DNA of 64,000 nt. Origin: CAJXYS01 sp913063035. GTDB lineage: Bacteria > Pseudomonadota > Alphaproteobacteria > Rhodobacterales > Rhodobacteraceae. Below the pieces are notes generated by a model. The model was not told the origin of the DNA. It searched no databases and saw only the letters and a program-made list of their open reading frames with translations. Positions 16,307-29,933 of this stretch are shown here, piece by piece; the first letter of the stretch is position 1, and each line of letters opens with the position of its first letter. Made by a program: the position numbers and the translations under genes. Location of the stretch: assembly GCF_050586465.1 (NCBI RefSeq), contig NZ_JBOCEG010000004.1:62001-126000 (forward strand), in the 5' to 3' direction.

Positions 16307-18925
16307 ATGAACTTCGAGAAGTTCACGGAACGCGCGCGCGGATTCGTCCAGGCGGCCCAGACGATCGCCATGCGCGAGACCCACCAGCGCGTCATGCCCG
16401 AGCATTTGCTTAAGGCGCTGATGGATGACGAGGAAGGCCTCGCAAGCAACCTGATCCAGAAAGCCGGGGGCGACGCCAAGCTCGTCCGGGCGGCCAACGA
16501 GTCGGCGATCGCGAAGATTGCCAGGGTGAGCGGCGCCGGCGACCAGATCTACGTCGATACCCAGACCGCCCGCGTGCTCGACGAGGCCGAGAAGCTGGCC
16601 ACCAAGGCCGGCGACAGCTTCGTCCCGGTGGAGCGTATCCTGACCGCGCTCGCCATCGTGCGATCCGAGGCCAAGAAGGCGCTCGAGGCCGGCAACGTGA
16701 CGGCGCAGGGGCTGAACACGGCCATCAACGACCTGCGCAAGGGCCGGACCGCCGACAGCGCATCGGCCGAGGAAGGCTACGAGGCGCTGAAGAAATATGC
16801 CCGCGACCTGACCGAGGCCGCCGCGGACGGCAAGATCGACCCGATCATCGGCCGCGACGAGGAGATCCGGCGCGCCATGCAGGTGCTGAGCCGGCGCACG
16901 AAGAACAACCCGGTCCTGATCGGCGATCCCGGCGTCGGCAAGACCGCCATCGCCGAGGGCATGGCGCTGCGGATCGTCAATGGCGACGTGCCGGAAAGCC
17001 TGCGCAACAAGAAGCTTATGGCGCTCGACATGGGGGCGCTGATCGCAGGTGCGAAGTACCGCGGCGAATTCGAGGAGCGTCTGAAGGCGATCCTGAGCGA
17101 GATCACCGCCGCGTCCGGCGAGATCATTCTCTTCATCGACGAGATGCACACCCTGGTGGGCGCGGGCAAGGCGGACGGGGCGATGGATGCCTCGAACCTG
17201 CTCAAACCGGCGCTGGCGCGGGGCGAGCTGCACTGCATCGGTGCGACCACGCTCGACGAGTACCGCAAGCATGTCGAGAAGGACGCGGCGCTTGCGCGGC
17301 GTTTCCAGCCGGTCTTCATCGACGAGCCGACTGTCGACGACACCATCTCGATCCTGCGGGGCATCAAGGAGAAATACGAGCTGCACCACGGCGTGCGGAT
17401 CTCGGACTCGGCGCTGGTGGCCGCCGCGCAGCTGTCGAACCGCTACATTACCGACCGCTTCCTGCCCGACAAGGCCATCGACCTTGTCGACGAGGCGGCG
17501 AGCCGCCTGCGCATGGAGGTCGACTCCAAGCCCGAGGAGCTTGACCAGCTCGACCGTCAGATCCTGCAGCTGCAGATCGAGGCCGAGGCGCTGAAGAAGG
17601 AGACCGACGCGGCCTCCGCCGACCGGCTCCAGAAACTCGAGAAGGAACTCGCCGACCTGCAGGAGCAGAGCGCCGAGATGACCGCCCAGTGGCAGGCCGA
17701 GCGCGACAAGCTGGCCTCTGCCCGCGCGTTGAAGGAGCAACTGGACCGGTCGCGGGCCGAGCTCGACCAGGCCAAGCGCGAGGGCAACCTGGCCCGTGCG
17801 GGCGAACTCAGCTACGGGATCATCCCCGATCTCGAGAAACGTCTGGCCGAGGCCGAGCAGCACCAGGACGAGGACGTCATGGTCGAGGAAGCCGTGCGTC
17901 CCGAGCAGATCGCCCAGGTCGTGGAGCGCTGGACCGGTGTTCCGACCTCGAAGATGCTGGAGGGCGAGCGCGAAAAGCTCTTGCGCATGGAAGAAGAACT
18001 GGGCCGCCGCGTGATCGGCCAGCGCCAGGCGGTGACGGCGGTCTCGAACGCCGTGCGCCGGGCGCGGGCCGGGCTGCAGGACCCGAACCGGCCGCTCGGC
18101 TCGTTCCTGTTCCTTGGACCCACCGGCGTCGGCAAGACCGAGCTGACCAAGACGCTCGCCGATTTCCTCTTCGACGACGAGAACGCGATGGTCCGCATCG
18201 ACATGAGCGAGTTCATGGAGAAGCATTCGGTCGCGCGGCTGATCGGGGCGCCCCCGGGCTATGTCGGCTATGACGAGGGCGGCGTCCTGACCGAGGCCGT
18301 CCGCCGGCGGCCCTACCAGGTGGTGCTGTTCGACGAGGTCGAGAAGGCGCACCCGGACGTCTTCAACGTGCTGTTGCAGGTGCTCGACGACGGTCAGCTG
18401 ACCGACGGGCAGGGGCGCAAGGTCGACTTCAAGCAAACGCTGATCGTGCTGACCTCGAACCTCGGCTCGCAGGCGCTAAGCCAGCTGCCGGAAGGCGCGG
18501 ATGCCAGCCAGGCCAAGCGCGACGTCATGGATGCGGTGCGCGCCCATTTCCGCCCCGAATTCCTGAACCGGCTCGACGAGATGGTGGTGTTCGACCGGCT
18601 CACGCGCGACGACATGGACGGTATCGTGACGATCCAGTTGCGGCTGCTGGAAAAGCGGCTGGCGACCCGCGACATCTCGCTGGTGCTGGACGACACGGCG
18701 CGCAAGTGGCTCGCCGACGAGGGCTACGATCCCGTCTTCGGCGCCCGGCCGCTCAAGCGCGTGATCCAGAAGCATCTTCAGGATCCGCTGGCCGAGATGA
18801 TCCTGGCCGGCGACGTCAAGGATGGCGACACCGTGCCGGTCAGCGCCCGCGAGGACGGGCTGATCGTCGGCGACCGCGTCTCGGACTCGCGTCGCGAGCC
18901 GCCGCAGGACGCGGTGGTGCACTGA
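16307..18925 (+). CDS. clpB: ATP-dependent disaggregase ClpB
   Basis: 872-residue Hsp100 chaperone that, with DnaK/DnaJ/GrpE, pulls proteins out of aggregates. Order of domains: Clp N-domain (1-145), first AAA+ with Walker A GDPGVGKT at 206-213 and Walker B LFIDEMHTL, coiled-coil middle domain (~410-525), second AAA+ with Walker A GPTGVGKT near 604-611 and Walker B VVLFDEVEKAH, and a D2-small domain ending near 860. The ATG at 16307 is preceded by GAGAGGAG. A sigma-32-like promoter lies at 16199-16228 and a strong intrinsic terminator at 18951-18977, so it is a monocistronic heat-shock gene. Confidence 0.97.
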   Translation: MNFEKFTERARGFVQAAQTIAMRETHQRVMPEHLLKALMDDEEGLASNLIQKAGGDAKLVRAANESAIAKIARVSGAGDQIYVDTQTARVLDEAEKLATKAGDSFVPVERILTALAIVRSEAKKALEAGNVTAQGLNTAINDLRKGRTADSASAEEGYEALKKYARDLTEAAADGKIDPIIGRDEEIRRAMQVLSRRTKNNPVLIGDPGVGKTAIAEGMALRIVNGDVPESLRNKKLMALDMGALIAGAKYRGEFEERLKAILSEITAASGEIILFIDEMHTLVGAGKADGAMDASNLLKPALARGELHCIGATTLDEYRKHVEKDAALARRFQPVFIDEPTVDDTISILRGIKEKYELHHGVRISDSALVAAAQLSNRYITDRFLPDKAIDLVDEAASRLRMEVDSKPEELDQLDRQILQLQIEAEALKKETDAASADRLQKLEKELADLQEQSAEMTAQWQAERDKLASARALKEQLDRSRAELDQAKREGNLARAGELSYGIIPDLEKRLAEAEQHQDEDVMVEEAVRPEQIAQVVERWTGVPTSKMLEGEREKLLRMEEELGRRVIGQRQAVTAVSNAVRRARAGLQDPNRPLGSFLFLGPTGVGKTELTKTLADFLFDDENAMVRIDMSEFMEKHSVARLIGAPPGYVGYDEGGVLTEAVRRRPYQVVLFDEVEKAHPDVFNVLLQVLDDGQLTDGQGRKVDFKQTLIVLTSNLGSQALSQLPEGADASQAKRDVMDAVRAHFRPEFLNRLDEMVVFDRLTRDDMDGIVTIQLRLLEKRLATRDISLVLDDTARKWLADEGYDPVFGARPLKRVIQKHLQDPLAEMILAGDVKDGDTVPVSAREDGLIVGDRVSDSRREPPQDAVVH

Positions 18926-18950
18926 CGGGTCGGCGGCCCTGACAAGAAAA

Positions 18951-18977
18951 GCCCCGGCAGGCGTGGCCTGCCGGGGC
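18951..18977. terminator. bidirectional intrinsic terminator between clpB and the fasciclin gene
   Basis: Perfect 12-bp stem (18951-18962 with 18966-18977) with a 3-base loop. The + side is followed by TTCGTATTT and the minus side by TTTTCTT, so it can serve the convergent clpB and fasciclin genes. Confidence 0.85.
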
Positions 18978-19002
18978 TTCGTATTTCAGGCGGCGGCGGG
19001 AC

Positions 19003-19494
19003 TTAGTCCGGCAGCAGCACCGTGTCGATGACGTGGATCACGCCGTTGGAGGCCATGATGTCGGCCTGGGTCACCGTGGCGTCGTCGACCATGACGCCGT
19101 CGGTGCCATCGACATGCACGGCCTGGCCCTGCACGGTGTCGACGCGCAGTTCCTGCCCGGCGAGCTGGTCCGAGGTCACCGCACCCGGCACCACGTGATA
19201 GGTCAGGATGCTGACGAGCTGGTCCTTGTTCTCGGGTTTCAACAGCGTTTCGACCGTGCCGTCGGGCAGCGCCTCGAAAGCGGCGTTGGTGGGTGCGAAG
19301 ACGGTGAACGGACCATCGCCTTTCAGCGTGTCCACCAGCCCCGCCGCCGAGACGGCGGCGACGAGGGTGGAAAACTGGTCGTTCGACGCGGCGATGTCGA
19401 CGATGTCCGGCTCGCTCGCCATCGGCGCGCAGGCAGACACCAGGCCGGCCGTGGCAACGGCTGCGGCGGTGGTCAGAAGAGTGCGGCGGTTCAT
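19003..19494 (-). CDS. fasciclin (FAS1) domain lipoprotein
   Basis: 163 aa. The N-terminus MNRRTLLTTAAAVATAGLVS followed by AC is a signal with a lipobox-like LVSAC, so the mature protein is probably a lipoprotein. A single FAS1 domain follows: FSTLVAAVSAAGL, the GPFTVFAPTNAAFEALP core, YHVVPGAV, and the end NGVIHVIDTVLLP. FAS1 domains mediate adhesion or act as extracytoplasmic binding modules. It is a paralogue of the next gene (19562-20056), about half identical over the domain, in the same orientation 67 bp away, so the pair probably arose by tandem duplication. Confidence 0.9.
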   Translation of the reverse strand: MNRRTLLTTAAAVATAGLVSACAPMASEPDIVDIAASNDQFSTLVAAVSAAGLVDTLKGDGPFTVFAPTNAAFEALPDGTVETLLKPENKDQLVSILTYHVVPGAVTSDQLAGQELRVDTVQGQAVHVDGTDGVMVDDATVTQADIMASNGVIHVIDTVLLPD

Positions 19495-19561
19495 GTCGGT
19501 TGGTCTCCAATCAATAAAAGGAAATCCGGGGCGGTGGGCCGCCCCGGATGCGCCGTGGAAA

Positions 19562-20056
19562 TCAGCTGTCGCCCGGCAGGATCACGGCGTCGATGACGTG
19601 GATCACGCCATTGGACGCCTCGATGTCGGCGGTCACGACATTCGCGTTGTCGACGGTCACGCCGCCTTCGGTGCCGATGGTGACCTCGCTGCCTTCGACC
19701 GTCGCGGCCATCATGCCGTCGGACAGATCACCGGACATCACCTTGCCCGGCACCACGTGGTAGGTGAGGATCGCGGTCAGCTGATCCTTGTTCCCGGGCT
19801 CGAGCAGGCTCTCGACGGTGCCTTCGGGCAGCGCGGCGAAGGCGTCGTCGGTCGGGGCGAAGACGGTGAACGGACCCTCGCCTTTCAGCGTCTCGACGAG
19901 GCCGGCCGCCTGGACGGCCGCGACAAGCGTCTCGAAGCTTCCGGCCTCGACGGCCGTGTCAACGATGTCCTTGCCCATGTGGCCGTGACCGTCGGCGAAG
20001 GCCGGGGCGGTCATCGCGGTGGCTGCGGCGAGCGCGATAAAGGTTCTGCGGATCAT
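19562..20056 (-). CDS. fasciclin (FAS1) domain secreted protein
   Basis: 164 aa with a Sec signal peptide (about 21 residues, AFA-DG cleavage) and one FAS1 domain: FETLVAAVQAAGL, GPFTVFAPTDDAFAALP, YHVVPGKV and NGVIHVIDAVILPG. Unlike its paralogue it lacks a lipobox Cys and starts the mature part with a His-rich DGHGHMG. The start is the ATG at 20056 with GGGAGAC upstream. It is probably the first gene of a two-gene unit with the lipoprotein form. Function in these bacteria is not established. Confidence 0.9.
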   Translation of the reverse strand: MIRRTFIALAAATAMTAPAFADGHGHMGKDIVDTAVEAGSFETLVAAVQAAGLVETLKGEGPFTVFAPTDDAFAALPEGTVESLLEPGNKDQLTAILTYHVVPGKVMSGDLSDGMMAATVEGSEVTIGTEGGVTVDNANVVTADIEASNGVIHVIDAVILPGDS

Positions 20057-20231
20057 GTATAGTCTCCCGTTTTTGGCAATGCATCATCGCATGCATCGGG
20101 GGAGACTACGGTCGTCGGGGGATGCTGGATGACCCGGTTTCTGTCACCCTTTCCCCTTGTCAGGGGAGGCCGTCGCGCTAAGCCCGGCCTTCCCGCGTTT
20201 TCAAATCACGGCTAAGTGACGCGACGTGATC

Positions 20232-20675
20232 TCACATGCCGATGGCGGCCGTCACGATCTCGTCGAGCATGTCCTCGACCTGCTGCATGGCCCCGTCGGG
20301 ATAATCCTGGAAACCCACCACGGTCGTGCCCGGATCGTCCGCGCGTTCGTAAACGAAGATGGTGTAGGGGCAATAGCGGATATTGGCCGGGTCCGCCTCC
20401 ATCGCGGCGCGCGAAACCGTCGCCGAGCAGAAGGCGAAGACATCGGCCGTGGTGTAGAGATCCTTGGTGCCGCCGACATCCTCTTTCGTGCGCGCGAGCA
20501 TCTCGCCCACATGGCTGACATGGTCGATGACCAGTCCCTTGGCGAGAATTTCGCTTTCCACGGCGAAGATCACGTCGTCGACCGACGTATCGGTGCTGTA
20601 GGTGATCGCCTCCTGGCCGAGCGCGGGCGTTGCAATCAGACCGGCGGCGACGAGCGCGCATACGGTATGCCTCAT
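20232..20675 (-). CDS. DUF302 domain secreted protein
   Basis: 147 aa with a signal peptide (about 21 residues, ALG-QE). The remainder resembles the DUF302 fold: a segment with SVDDVIFAVESEILAKGLVI, then FCSA, and RYCPYTIFVYE, with the closing VGFQDYP block. The function of the family is unknown; some members are periplasmic and occur near redox or thiol genes. The start at 20675 is supported by GAGGGAGG just upstream; longer readings up to 20891 lack support. It is divergent from msrP with a 214-bp spacer, so a shared regulatory region is possible. Confidence 0.82.
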   Translation of the reverse strand: MRHTVCALVAAGLIATPALGQEAITYSTDTSVDDVIFAVESEILAKGLVIDHVSHVGEMLARTKEDVGGTKDLYTTADVFAFCSATVSRAAMEADPANIRYCPYTIFVYERADDPGTTVVGFQDYPDGAMQQVEDMLDEIVTAAIGM

Positions 20676-20889
20676 ATGGGGTTCCTCCCTCATGCGGAAT
20701 CGGGCGGTGCTGCCCTGGTTACGATGATGCAGCCTAGCGGCCTGCGCGGCGTTTGCATTGATCCGGCTCAATTTCCGCGTCCCATGCGGCACCCCGCCCG
20801 GCCCGGTCGGCGGGAATGTGATGCGACCGTGTTTGGACCCCGTGCGCCGAAGCCTTAGTTTAGGACGCAGAGATCCGAGGAGAGATGCC

Positions 20890-21822
20890 ATGCCCTATCG
20901 CTTCCGCACATCGCTGAAGTCGTCCGACGTGACCCCGAAATCCGCGTGGATGAACCGTCGCGCGTTGCTTGCCGGGGCCGGCGGGGCGGCGTTTGCGGGG
21001 GCCATCGGGCTGCCGGCGCGGGCCGAGCTGTCCTATGTGAAGAGCCCCTATTCCACGCAGGCCGAGCCGAACAGCCTCGAGGACATCACCAGCTACAACA
21101 ATTTCTACGAGTTCGGCACCGGCAAGGACGACCCGGCGCGACATGCCCACCAGCTGACCACAGAGCCCTGGCCGGTCAAGATCGACGGCATGGTCGGCAA
21201 GCCCGGCACCTACGACATGGACGACATCCTCGGCGGCGTGACCCTCGAAGAGCGGATCTACCGCTTTCGCTGCGTCGAGGCCTGGTCGATGGTCATCCCC
21301 TGGATCGGCTTTCCGCTGGCCGACCTGCTGCGGCGGGTGGAGCCCGGTCCGGGTGCGAAATACGTCGCCTTCGAGACGCTCGTGCGTCCCGAGGAGATGC
21401 CGGGCCAGCGCCGGGCGATCCTCGACTGGCCGTATCGCGAAGGGCTGCGGCTCGACGAGGCGATGCACCCGCTGACGATACTCGCCACCGGGCTTTACGG
21501 CGATCCGATGCCGAAGCAGAACGGCGCGCCGATCCGGCTGGTCGTGCCGTGGAAATACGGCTTCAAGTCGATCAAGTCGATCGTGCGGATCACCCTGACC
21601 GACCGAGAACCGCCAACCACCTGGAACATGCAGAACCCCCGCGAATACGGCTTCTATTCGAACGTCAACCCCGAGGTCGACCACCCCCGCTGGAGCCAGG
21701 CGACGGAGCGGCGCATCGGCGGCGGACTGTTCTCCAGCCGACAGCCGACGCTGATGTTCAACGGCTACGGCGAAGAGGTCGCCGGGCTCTATGCCGGGAT
21801 GGACCTGACGAAACACTACTGA
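20890..21822 (+). CDS. msrP: periplasmic methionine sulfoxide reductase, molybdopterin subunit
   Basis: 310-residue molybdoenzyme (formerly YedY) that reduces protein-bound methionine sulfoxide in the periplasm. It has a twin-arginine signal (NRRALLAGAGG around residues 22-32), and the molybdenum-ligating Cys is probably Cys128 in RFRCVEAWSM. Other family landmarks are SYNNFYEFGTGKDDP and MNFNGY-like ends (LMFNGYGEEVAGLYAGMDL). The ATG at 20890 follows GAGGAGAG. Its haem-b membrane partner msrQ is at 22273, but a small oppositely oriented gene (21816-22214) lies between them, an interruption not seen in the standard msrPQ operon. Confidence 0.95.
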   Translation: MPYRFRTSLKSSDVTPKSAWMNRRALLAGAGGAAFAGAIGLPARAELSYVKSPYSTQAEPNSLEDITSYNNFYEFGTGKDDPARHAHQLTTEPWPVKIDGMVGKPGTYDMDDILGGVTLEERIYRFRCVEAWSMVIPWIGFPLADLLRRVEPGPGAKYVAFETLVRPEEMPGQRRAILDWPYREGLRLDEAMHPLTILATGLYGDPMPKQNGAPIRLVVPWKYGFKSIKSIVRITLTDREPPTTWNMQNPREYGFYSNVNPEVDHPRWSQATERRIGGGLFSSRQPTLMFNGYGEEVAGLYAGMDLTKHY

Positions 21823-22214
21823 CCGAAGACGATGAGATGCATCACCCGACCCGGCAGAAGCGTGAAGGCGCCCGCCCCGATCAGCGCGGCGAAGAACAGC
21901 CAGAGCATCCCGTGACGGTGGGCGCGGATATTGCCACGCCGTGCGGCCAGCAGGGCCAGGGCCAGGCCCACCAGGGTTCCCACGGACAAGATGTGGATCG
22001 GGCTGAACGGGCCGATCACGCGAAGATCGTGGATCCAGAAACTCGTCAGGGCCACGCCGATCATCAAGCCGGACCATGCATAGCCGATAACGCAGTGACG
22101 TGGGCCGCCTTTGGACTGCGCCAGCTGCACGAGTCCGAGCCCGAGCGCCGCAAGGGCGGCGAGGGCATGGGCCATGACGACGGGACCCGACTCGATAAGC
22201 GGCACGATACTCAC
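21816..22214 (-). CDS. DUF2306-like four-helix membrane protein
   Basis: 132 aa, about four hydrophobic segments (11-31, 41-62, 72-90, 105-125). The pattern GYAWSGLMIGVALTSFWI followed by HILS and the RGNIRAHRHGM loop matches the DUF2306 membrane family, whose His residues may bind haem or metal. Its last 7 bases overlap the end of msrP on the other strand. Its promoter region faces msrQ. Position suggests a possible link with the MsrPQ respiratory repair system, but the function is unknown. Confidence 0.78.
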   Translation of the reverse strand: MSIVPLIESGPVVMAHALAALAALGLGLVQLAQSKGGPRHCVIGYAWSGLMIGVALTSFWIHDLRVIGPFSPIHILSVGTLVGLALALLAARRGNIRAHRHGMLWLFFAALIGAGAFTLLPGRVMHLIVFGQ

Positions 22215-22272
22215 CGCGTGATCCTAGGCGCCCGGCCAAACCGGCTCAAGCCGTCACGGGAGGCGTGAACCC

Positions 22273-22905
22273 ATGCGCTTCGCCGAACGCGTGACCACGC
22301 TTGGCCGCCGCCTGCCGCGCTGGCCGGTCTATGCCGCGGGGGCGTTGCCCGCCGCCTGGCTGGCCTTCCGTCTTTTCACCGGCGGGCTCGGGGCGGACCC
22401 GGTCAAGGTGGTCGAGCACGAACTCGGCGAATGGGGGCTCGTCTTCCTGATCGCCGCCTTGTCGGTCACGCCGCTCCGGCGGGTGGCGGGCATAAACCTG
22501 ATGAAACATCGCCGGGCCCTGGGGCTGCTGGCCTTCTTCTACGTGCTCCTGCATCTCCTGACCTGGGTCCTGCTCGACATGCAGCTTCTCTGGGCGGAGA
22601 TGCTGAAGGACATCTACAAGCGCCCCTATATCACCGTGGGCATGGCGGGCTTCGCCGCGATGGTGCCGCTCGCGGTGACCGCGAACAACCGCGCGATCCG
22701 GCGGATGGGGGCGGCGGCCTGGCAGCGCTTGCACAGGCTGGCCTACCTGGCCGCCGCGGCGGGGGCGATTCACTACCTGCTTCTCGTGAAGACGGTGACC
22801 TTCGCACCGGCGGCCTATGCGGGGGCGGTCTTCGGGCTCCTGGCGCTGCGGGCGGGATGGAATCGCCGGCTTCGAAACGGCCTCGGGGGACTCGGACCGA
22901 CCTGA
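22273..22905 (+). CDS. msrQ: MsrP haem-b membrane subunit
   Basis: 210-residue membrane protein of the ferric-reductase-like family (formerly YedZ) that passes quinol electrons to MsrP. Five to six hydrophobic helices; conserved histidines appear in KHRRALGLLAFFYVLLH and in WQRLHRLAYLAAAAGAIHYL, the expected haem ligands. The start is the ATG at 22273 directly after GGGAGGCGTGAACCC. It is separated from msrP by the oppositely oriented DUF2306-like gene, so it must be read from its own promoter. Downstream is the upstream region of the first rRNA operon. Confidence 0.93.
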   Translation: MRFAERVTTLGRRLPRWPVYAAGALPAAWLAFRLFTGGLGADPVKVVEHELGEWGLVFLIAALSVTPLRRVAGINLMKHRRALGLLAFFYVLLHLLTWVLLDMQLLWAEMLKDIYKRPYITVGMAGFAAMVPLAVTANNRAIRRMGAAAWQRLHRLAYLAAAAGAIHYLLLVKTVTFAPAAYAGAVFGLLALRAGWNRRLRNGLGGLGPT

Positions 22906-23097
22906 GCGGCGCCCGAGTCCGCACGGCCGGCCGTGGCCCGCACCGGATTCGCCGCCGGCAGGACGCCGCGGCCCGCAGGCCGGGACACGAACTTGCGCGG
23001 CGCGGGGCATTTTTGTTGTTTCTTGGCGCCTTAACCCAAGATTTAGCGCCGATCCGGGCCGCGCGCAAAAAACTGTCATCTTCCCGCAAAAAACCTC

Positions 23098-23126
23098 TTG
23101 CGGAGATTTGTTTTGGTGCGTAGATA
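23098..23126 (+). promoter_or_regulatory. rRNA operon 1 core promoter
   Basis: TTGCGG (23098-23103), 17-bp spacer and TAGATA (23121-23126) form a near-consensus sigma-70 promoter about 340 bp before the 16S. A-tracts (two CGCAAAAAAC blocks, the second starting at 23085) upstream resemble an UP element. The upstream one differs between the two operons. Confidence 0.75.
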
Positions 23127-23265
23127 CGCCTTCACCGACGGCGCGGGGCGCTGTTGGGTTCGCTGGTTGGGTCGTTTGGTTTGGCTGGCGTTTTGACTAC
23201 AACGAGAGATTTTGAGGCGGGCTGCGCTGAAGGTTAGTAGGCGTGTCTGTTGATTTTGTCTCTCC

Positions 23266-23277
23266 TGCTCTTTGACA
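23266..23277 (+). promoter_or_regulatory. rrn antitermination boxA, operon 1
   Basis: TGCTCTTTGACA in the leader matches the rRNA boxA consensus (TGCTCTTTAACA) bound as RNA by NusB/NusE. It sits about 190 bp before the 16S gene. Confidence 0.8.
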
Positions 23278-23465
23278 TTGCTGGTGACTGAAGAGATATG
23301 TGGGCGGTTTGGTTCGTTTCGACGGATGGACCGGCGCATATCGGCTCGCTAGCCTTCGGGCGATGACGCGAGTGTCAGCTTCACGTGTTCATTCGGTTTT
23401 CGGATCGTTTGGGCACGACGATGTGCGAAGGTTCGGACGTCAAGGACAGGTCGGCAACGGCCTTT

Positions 23466-24942
<1,477 letters not shown>

Positions 24943-25149
24943 GATCCTGGCATTTTTGGTGACCACCCTGCGCTCAAGCAGCGCGGCGGTGGCGCACGAA
25001 AATCGTGGATCACTTAGCAGCCCGACGACGTCCGTGTTGCCTCAGGCGATGCGGGCCAGGGCATATGCCGGGACCTTTCGGGGTCACTGGCACGGGACCA
25101 GGCCGTCCACATATCTCTTCAGGAAATCAGGCCGCTACCGGTCTGGACT

Positions 25150-25226
<77 letters not shown>

Positions 25227-25235
25227 TTATCCTTG

Positions 25236-25311
25236 GGGGCCTTAGCTCAGCTGGGAGAGCGCCTGATTTGCATTCAGGAGGTCATCGGTTCGATCCCGAT
25301 AGGCTCCACCA
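25236..25311 (+). tRNA. tRNA-Ala (anticodon TGC), operon 1
   Basis: 76-nt cloverleaf with CCA, nine bases after tRNA-Ile. Anticodon loop TTTGCAT, acceptor stem GGGGCCT/AGGCTCC with one G-T pair. Confidence 0.96.
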
Positions 25312-25580
25312 CGGATCTGACCATGAAGGGCATGCGTTGCATGCGTTTCATCGTCCGATCCCGGACGCATTGACATCGTAAAGAGAGAATACACGAGACG
25401 TTTTTGGGTTCATGCCGCGTGAGGCATGGACGCGTTTGAACGCGTTTGCCGTCTGGCGGCGTGTTCGGACACCGAAAACAGTCTTTCCAAGTCAAGAACA
25501 CTAACCCAAATGTTCCGGTGTGAACCAGCGCCGGGGCGGGAAGTGATGCTTTTGAGCCAGGAGAAGCCTTGCTTTTTCTG

Positions 25581-28534
<2,954 letters not shown>

Positions 28535-28611
28535 AGTAGAAGCAAGGCTTGCTTCAAAAACTCAAAAGCAAACAAAAGACATGGAAAGCGTCTCGTCCCT
28601 GTTCCTTCCTC

Positions 28612-28729
28612 GGTTTGGTGGTCATAGCGCGAGCAAAACACCCGATCCCATCCCGAACTCGGTCGTTAAGTGCCGTAGCGCCGATGGTACTGCGTCTCAA
28701 GACGTGGGAGAGTAGGTCACCGCCAAACC
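28612..28729 (+). rRNA. rrf: 5S ribosomal RNA, operon 1
   Basis: About 118 nt. Terminal helix GGTTTGGTGG pairs with CCGCCAAACC, and the internal CCCGATCCCATCCCGAACTC segment is conserved in bacterial 5S. Confidence 0.93.
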
Positions 28730-28780
28730 TAGAAAGGAACAGAAATTCTCTCTAAACGATGCCAAAACCAAAACAAATGG

Positions 28781-28857
<77 letters not shown>

Positions 28858-28998
28858 ACTCGAGCGAACACGCATTTGCATCGAAGCCCGCCCCCTCGGC
28901 GGGCTTCGCTCGTTTGAGCATCTCAACAAGATCCCCGCGGATATCCAAAAGGTGCGCGCCTATATCCCCGTCCCAGGTGACGACCACCTCGTCGCGGG
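28858..28998 (-). pseudogene. relic of a serine recombinase C-terminus beside tRNA-fMet 1
   Basis: The minus-strand reading downstream of the first tRNA-fMet translates to VVVTWDGDIGAHLLDIRG followed by the same residues as the end of the intact recombinase at 44093-45790. The part up to 28947 is identical to copy 2, the part from 28948 to about 28998 is diverged (VVVTWDGDIG against IVVSWDDAAG), and upstream of it nothing recombinase-like remains. It therefore looks like the tail of a related, lost element. Confidence 0.65.
28882..28908 (+). terminator. hairpin after tRNA-fMet 1, probable rrn terminator
   Basis: 11-bp stem CGAAGCCCGCC / GGCGGGCTTCG with a five-base loop, followed by a weak GCTCGTTT tail. 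It lies within the sequence that also encodes the recombinase tail on the other strand. Confidence 0.55.
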
Positions 28999-29063
28999 CA
29001 ACGCGCTTGTTTGCGCCCGTGCCGCCCCCCATATTCCGTGCTGTCACTGCGGAGGGAAACGCG

Positions 29064-29933
29064 ATGGCGGGATATATGCGTACGGCCGTTCTGATGGCGG
29101 CCATGACCGCGCTTTTCATGGGCGTGGGATGGATGCTCGGCGGCGGGGCGGGCGCCGTGATCGCGCTGGTCGTGGCTGCCGCGATGAACCTCGTGACCTG
29201 GTGGAATTCCGACCGGATGGTCCTGCGCATGCACGGCGCGCGCCGGGCCGAAGGGGGCGGGGCCGAGGCCTTGCGCCGCCTGGTGGCGGATCTGGCCGCG
29301 GATGCCGGCATGCCGGCGCCGGCGGTCTACCTGATCGATAGCGACCAGCCGAACGCCTTTGCCACCGGGCGCAGCCCCGACCGTGCGGCGGTGGCCGTCA
29401 CCTCGGGCCTGCTGCGCCATCTCGACCGCGAGGAGATCGCGGCCGTCGTGGCGCATGAGCTTGCCCATATCCGCAATCGCGACACGCTCGTGATGACGAT
29501 CACCGCAAGTTTCGCGGGCGCGATCAGCATGTTGGCGAATTTCGCGCTGTTCTTCGGCGGGCGGCGCGACAGTCCGCTGGGGCTTGTCGGCGTCATCGCC
29601 ATGATGATCCTGGCGCCCCTCGCCGCCGGTCTCGTGCAGATGGCGATCAGCCGCGCACGGGAATACGAGGCCGACCGGGTGGGTGCGGAGATCTGCGGCA
29701 ATCCGCTCTGGCTCGCCGCGGCGCTGCAGCGGATACAGGGGCTTGCGCTTCGGATCGACAACAACAGCGCCGAACGCAATCCGGGTTCGGCGCACATGTT
29801 CATCATCAACCCGCTCCACGCGCATCGCTACGACACGCTGTTCTCGACCCATCCGCGCACCGAGGGCAGGGTCGCGGCCCTGCACGAGATGGCGCGTGCC
29901 GCGCAAGGTTCCGCCGCCGGTCCCTGGGCCTAG
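29064..29933 (+). CDS. htpX: membrane zinc metalloprotease HtpX
   Basis: 289-residue M48 family protease that degrades damaged membrane proteins. Two N-terminal hydrophobic helices (about 5-45), the zinc-binding HELAHIRNRD with His131 and His135, further helices at ~145-200, then the downstream zinc ligand Glu in SRAREYEADRVG. The C-terminal HPRTEGRVAALHEMA is typical. The ATG at 29064 follows GGAGGG; the earlier in-frame start lies in the recombinase relic. It starts right after the rRNA operon region, so it must have its own promoter between 28998 and 29050. Its stop overlaps the convergent transporter gene. Confidence 0.94.
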   Translation: MAGYMRTAVLMAAMTALFMGVGWMLGGGAGAVIALVVAAAMNLVTWWNSDRMVLRMHGARRAEGGGAEALRRLVADLAADAGMPAPAVYLIDSDQPNAFATGRSPDRAAVAVTSGLLRHLDREEIAAVVAHELAHIRNRDTLVMTITASFAGAISMLANFALFFGGRRDSPLGLVGVIAMMILAPLAAGLVQMAISRAREYEADRVGAEICGNPLWLAAALQRIQGLALRIDNNSAERNPGSAHMFIINPLHAHRYDTLFSTHPRTEGRVAALHEMARAAQGSAAGPWA

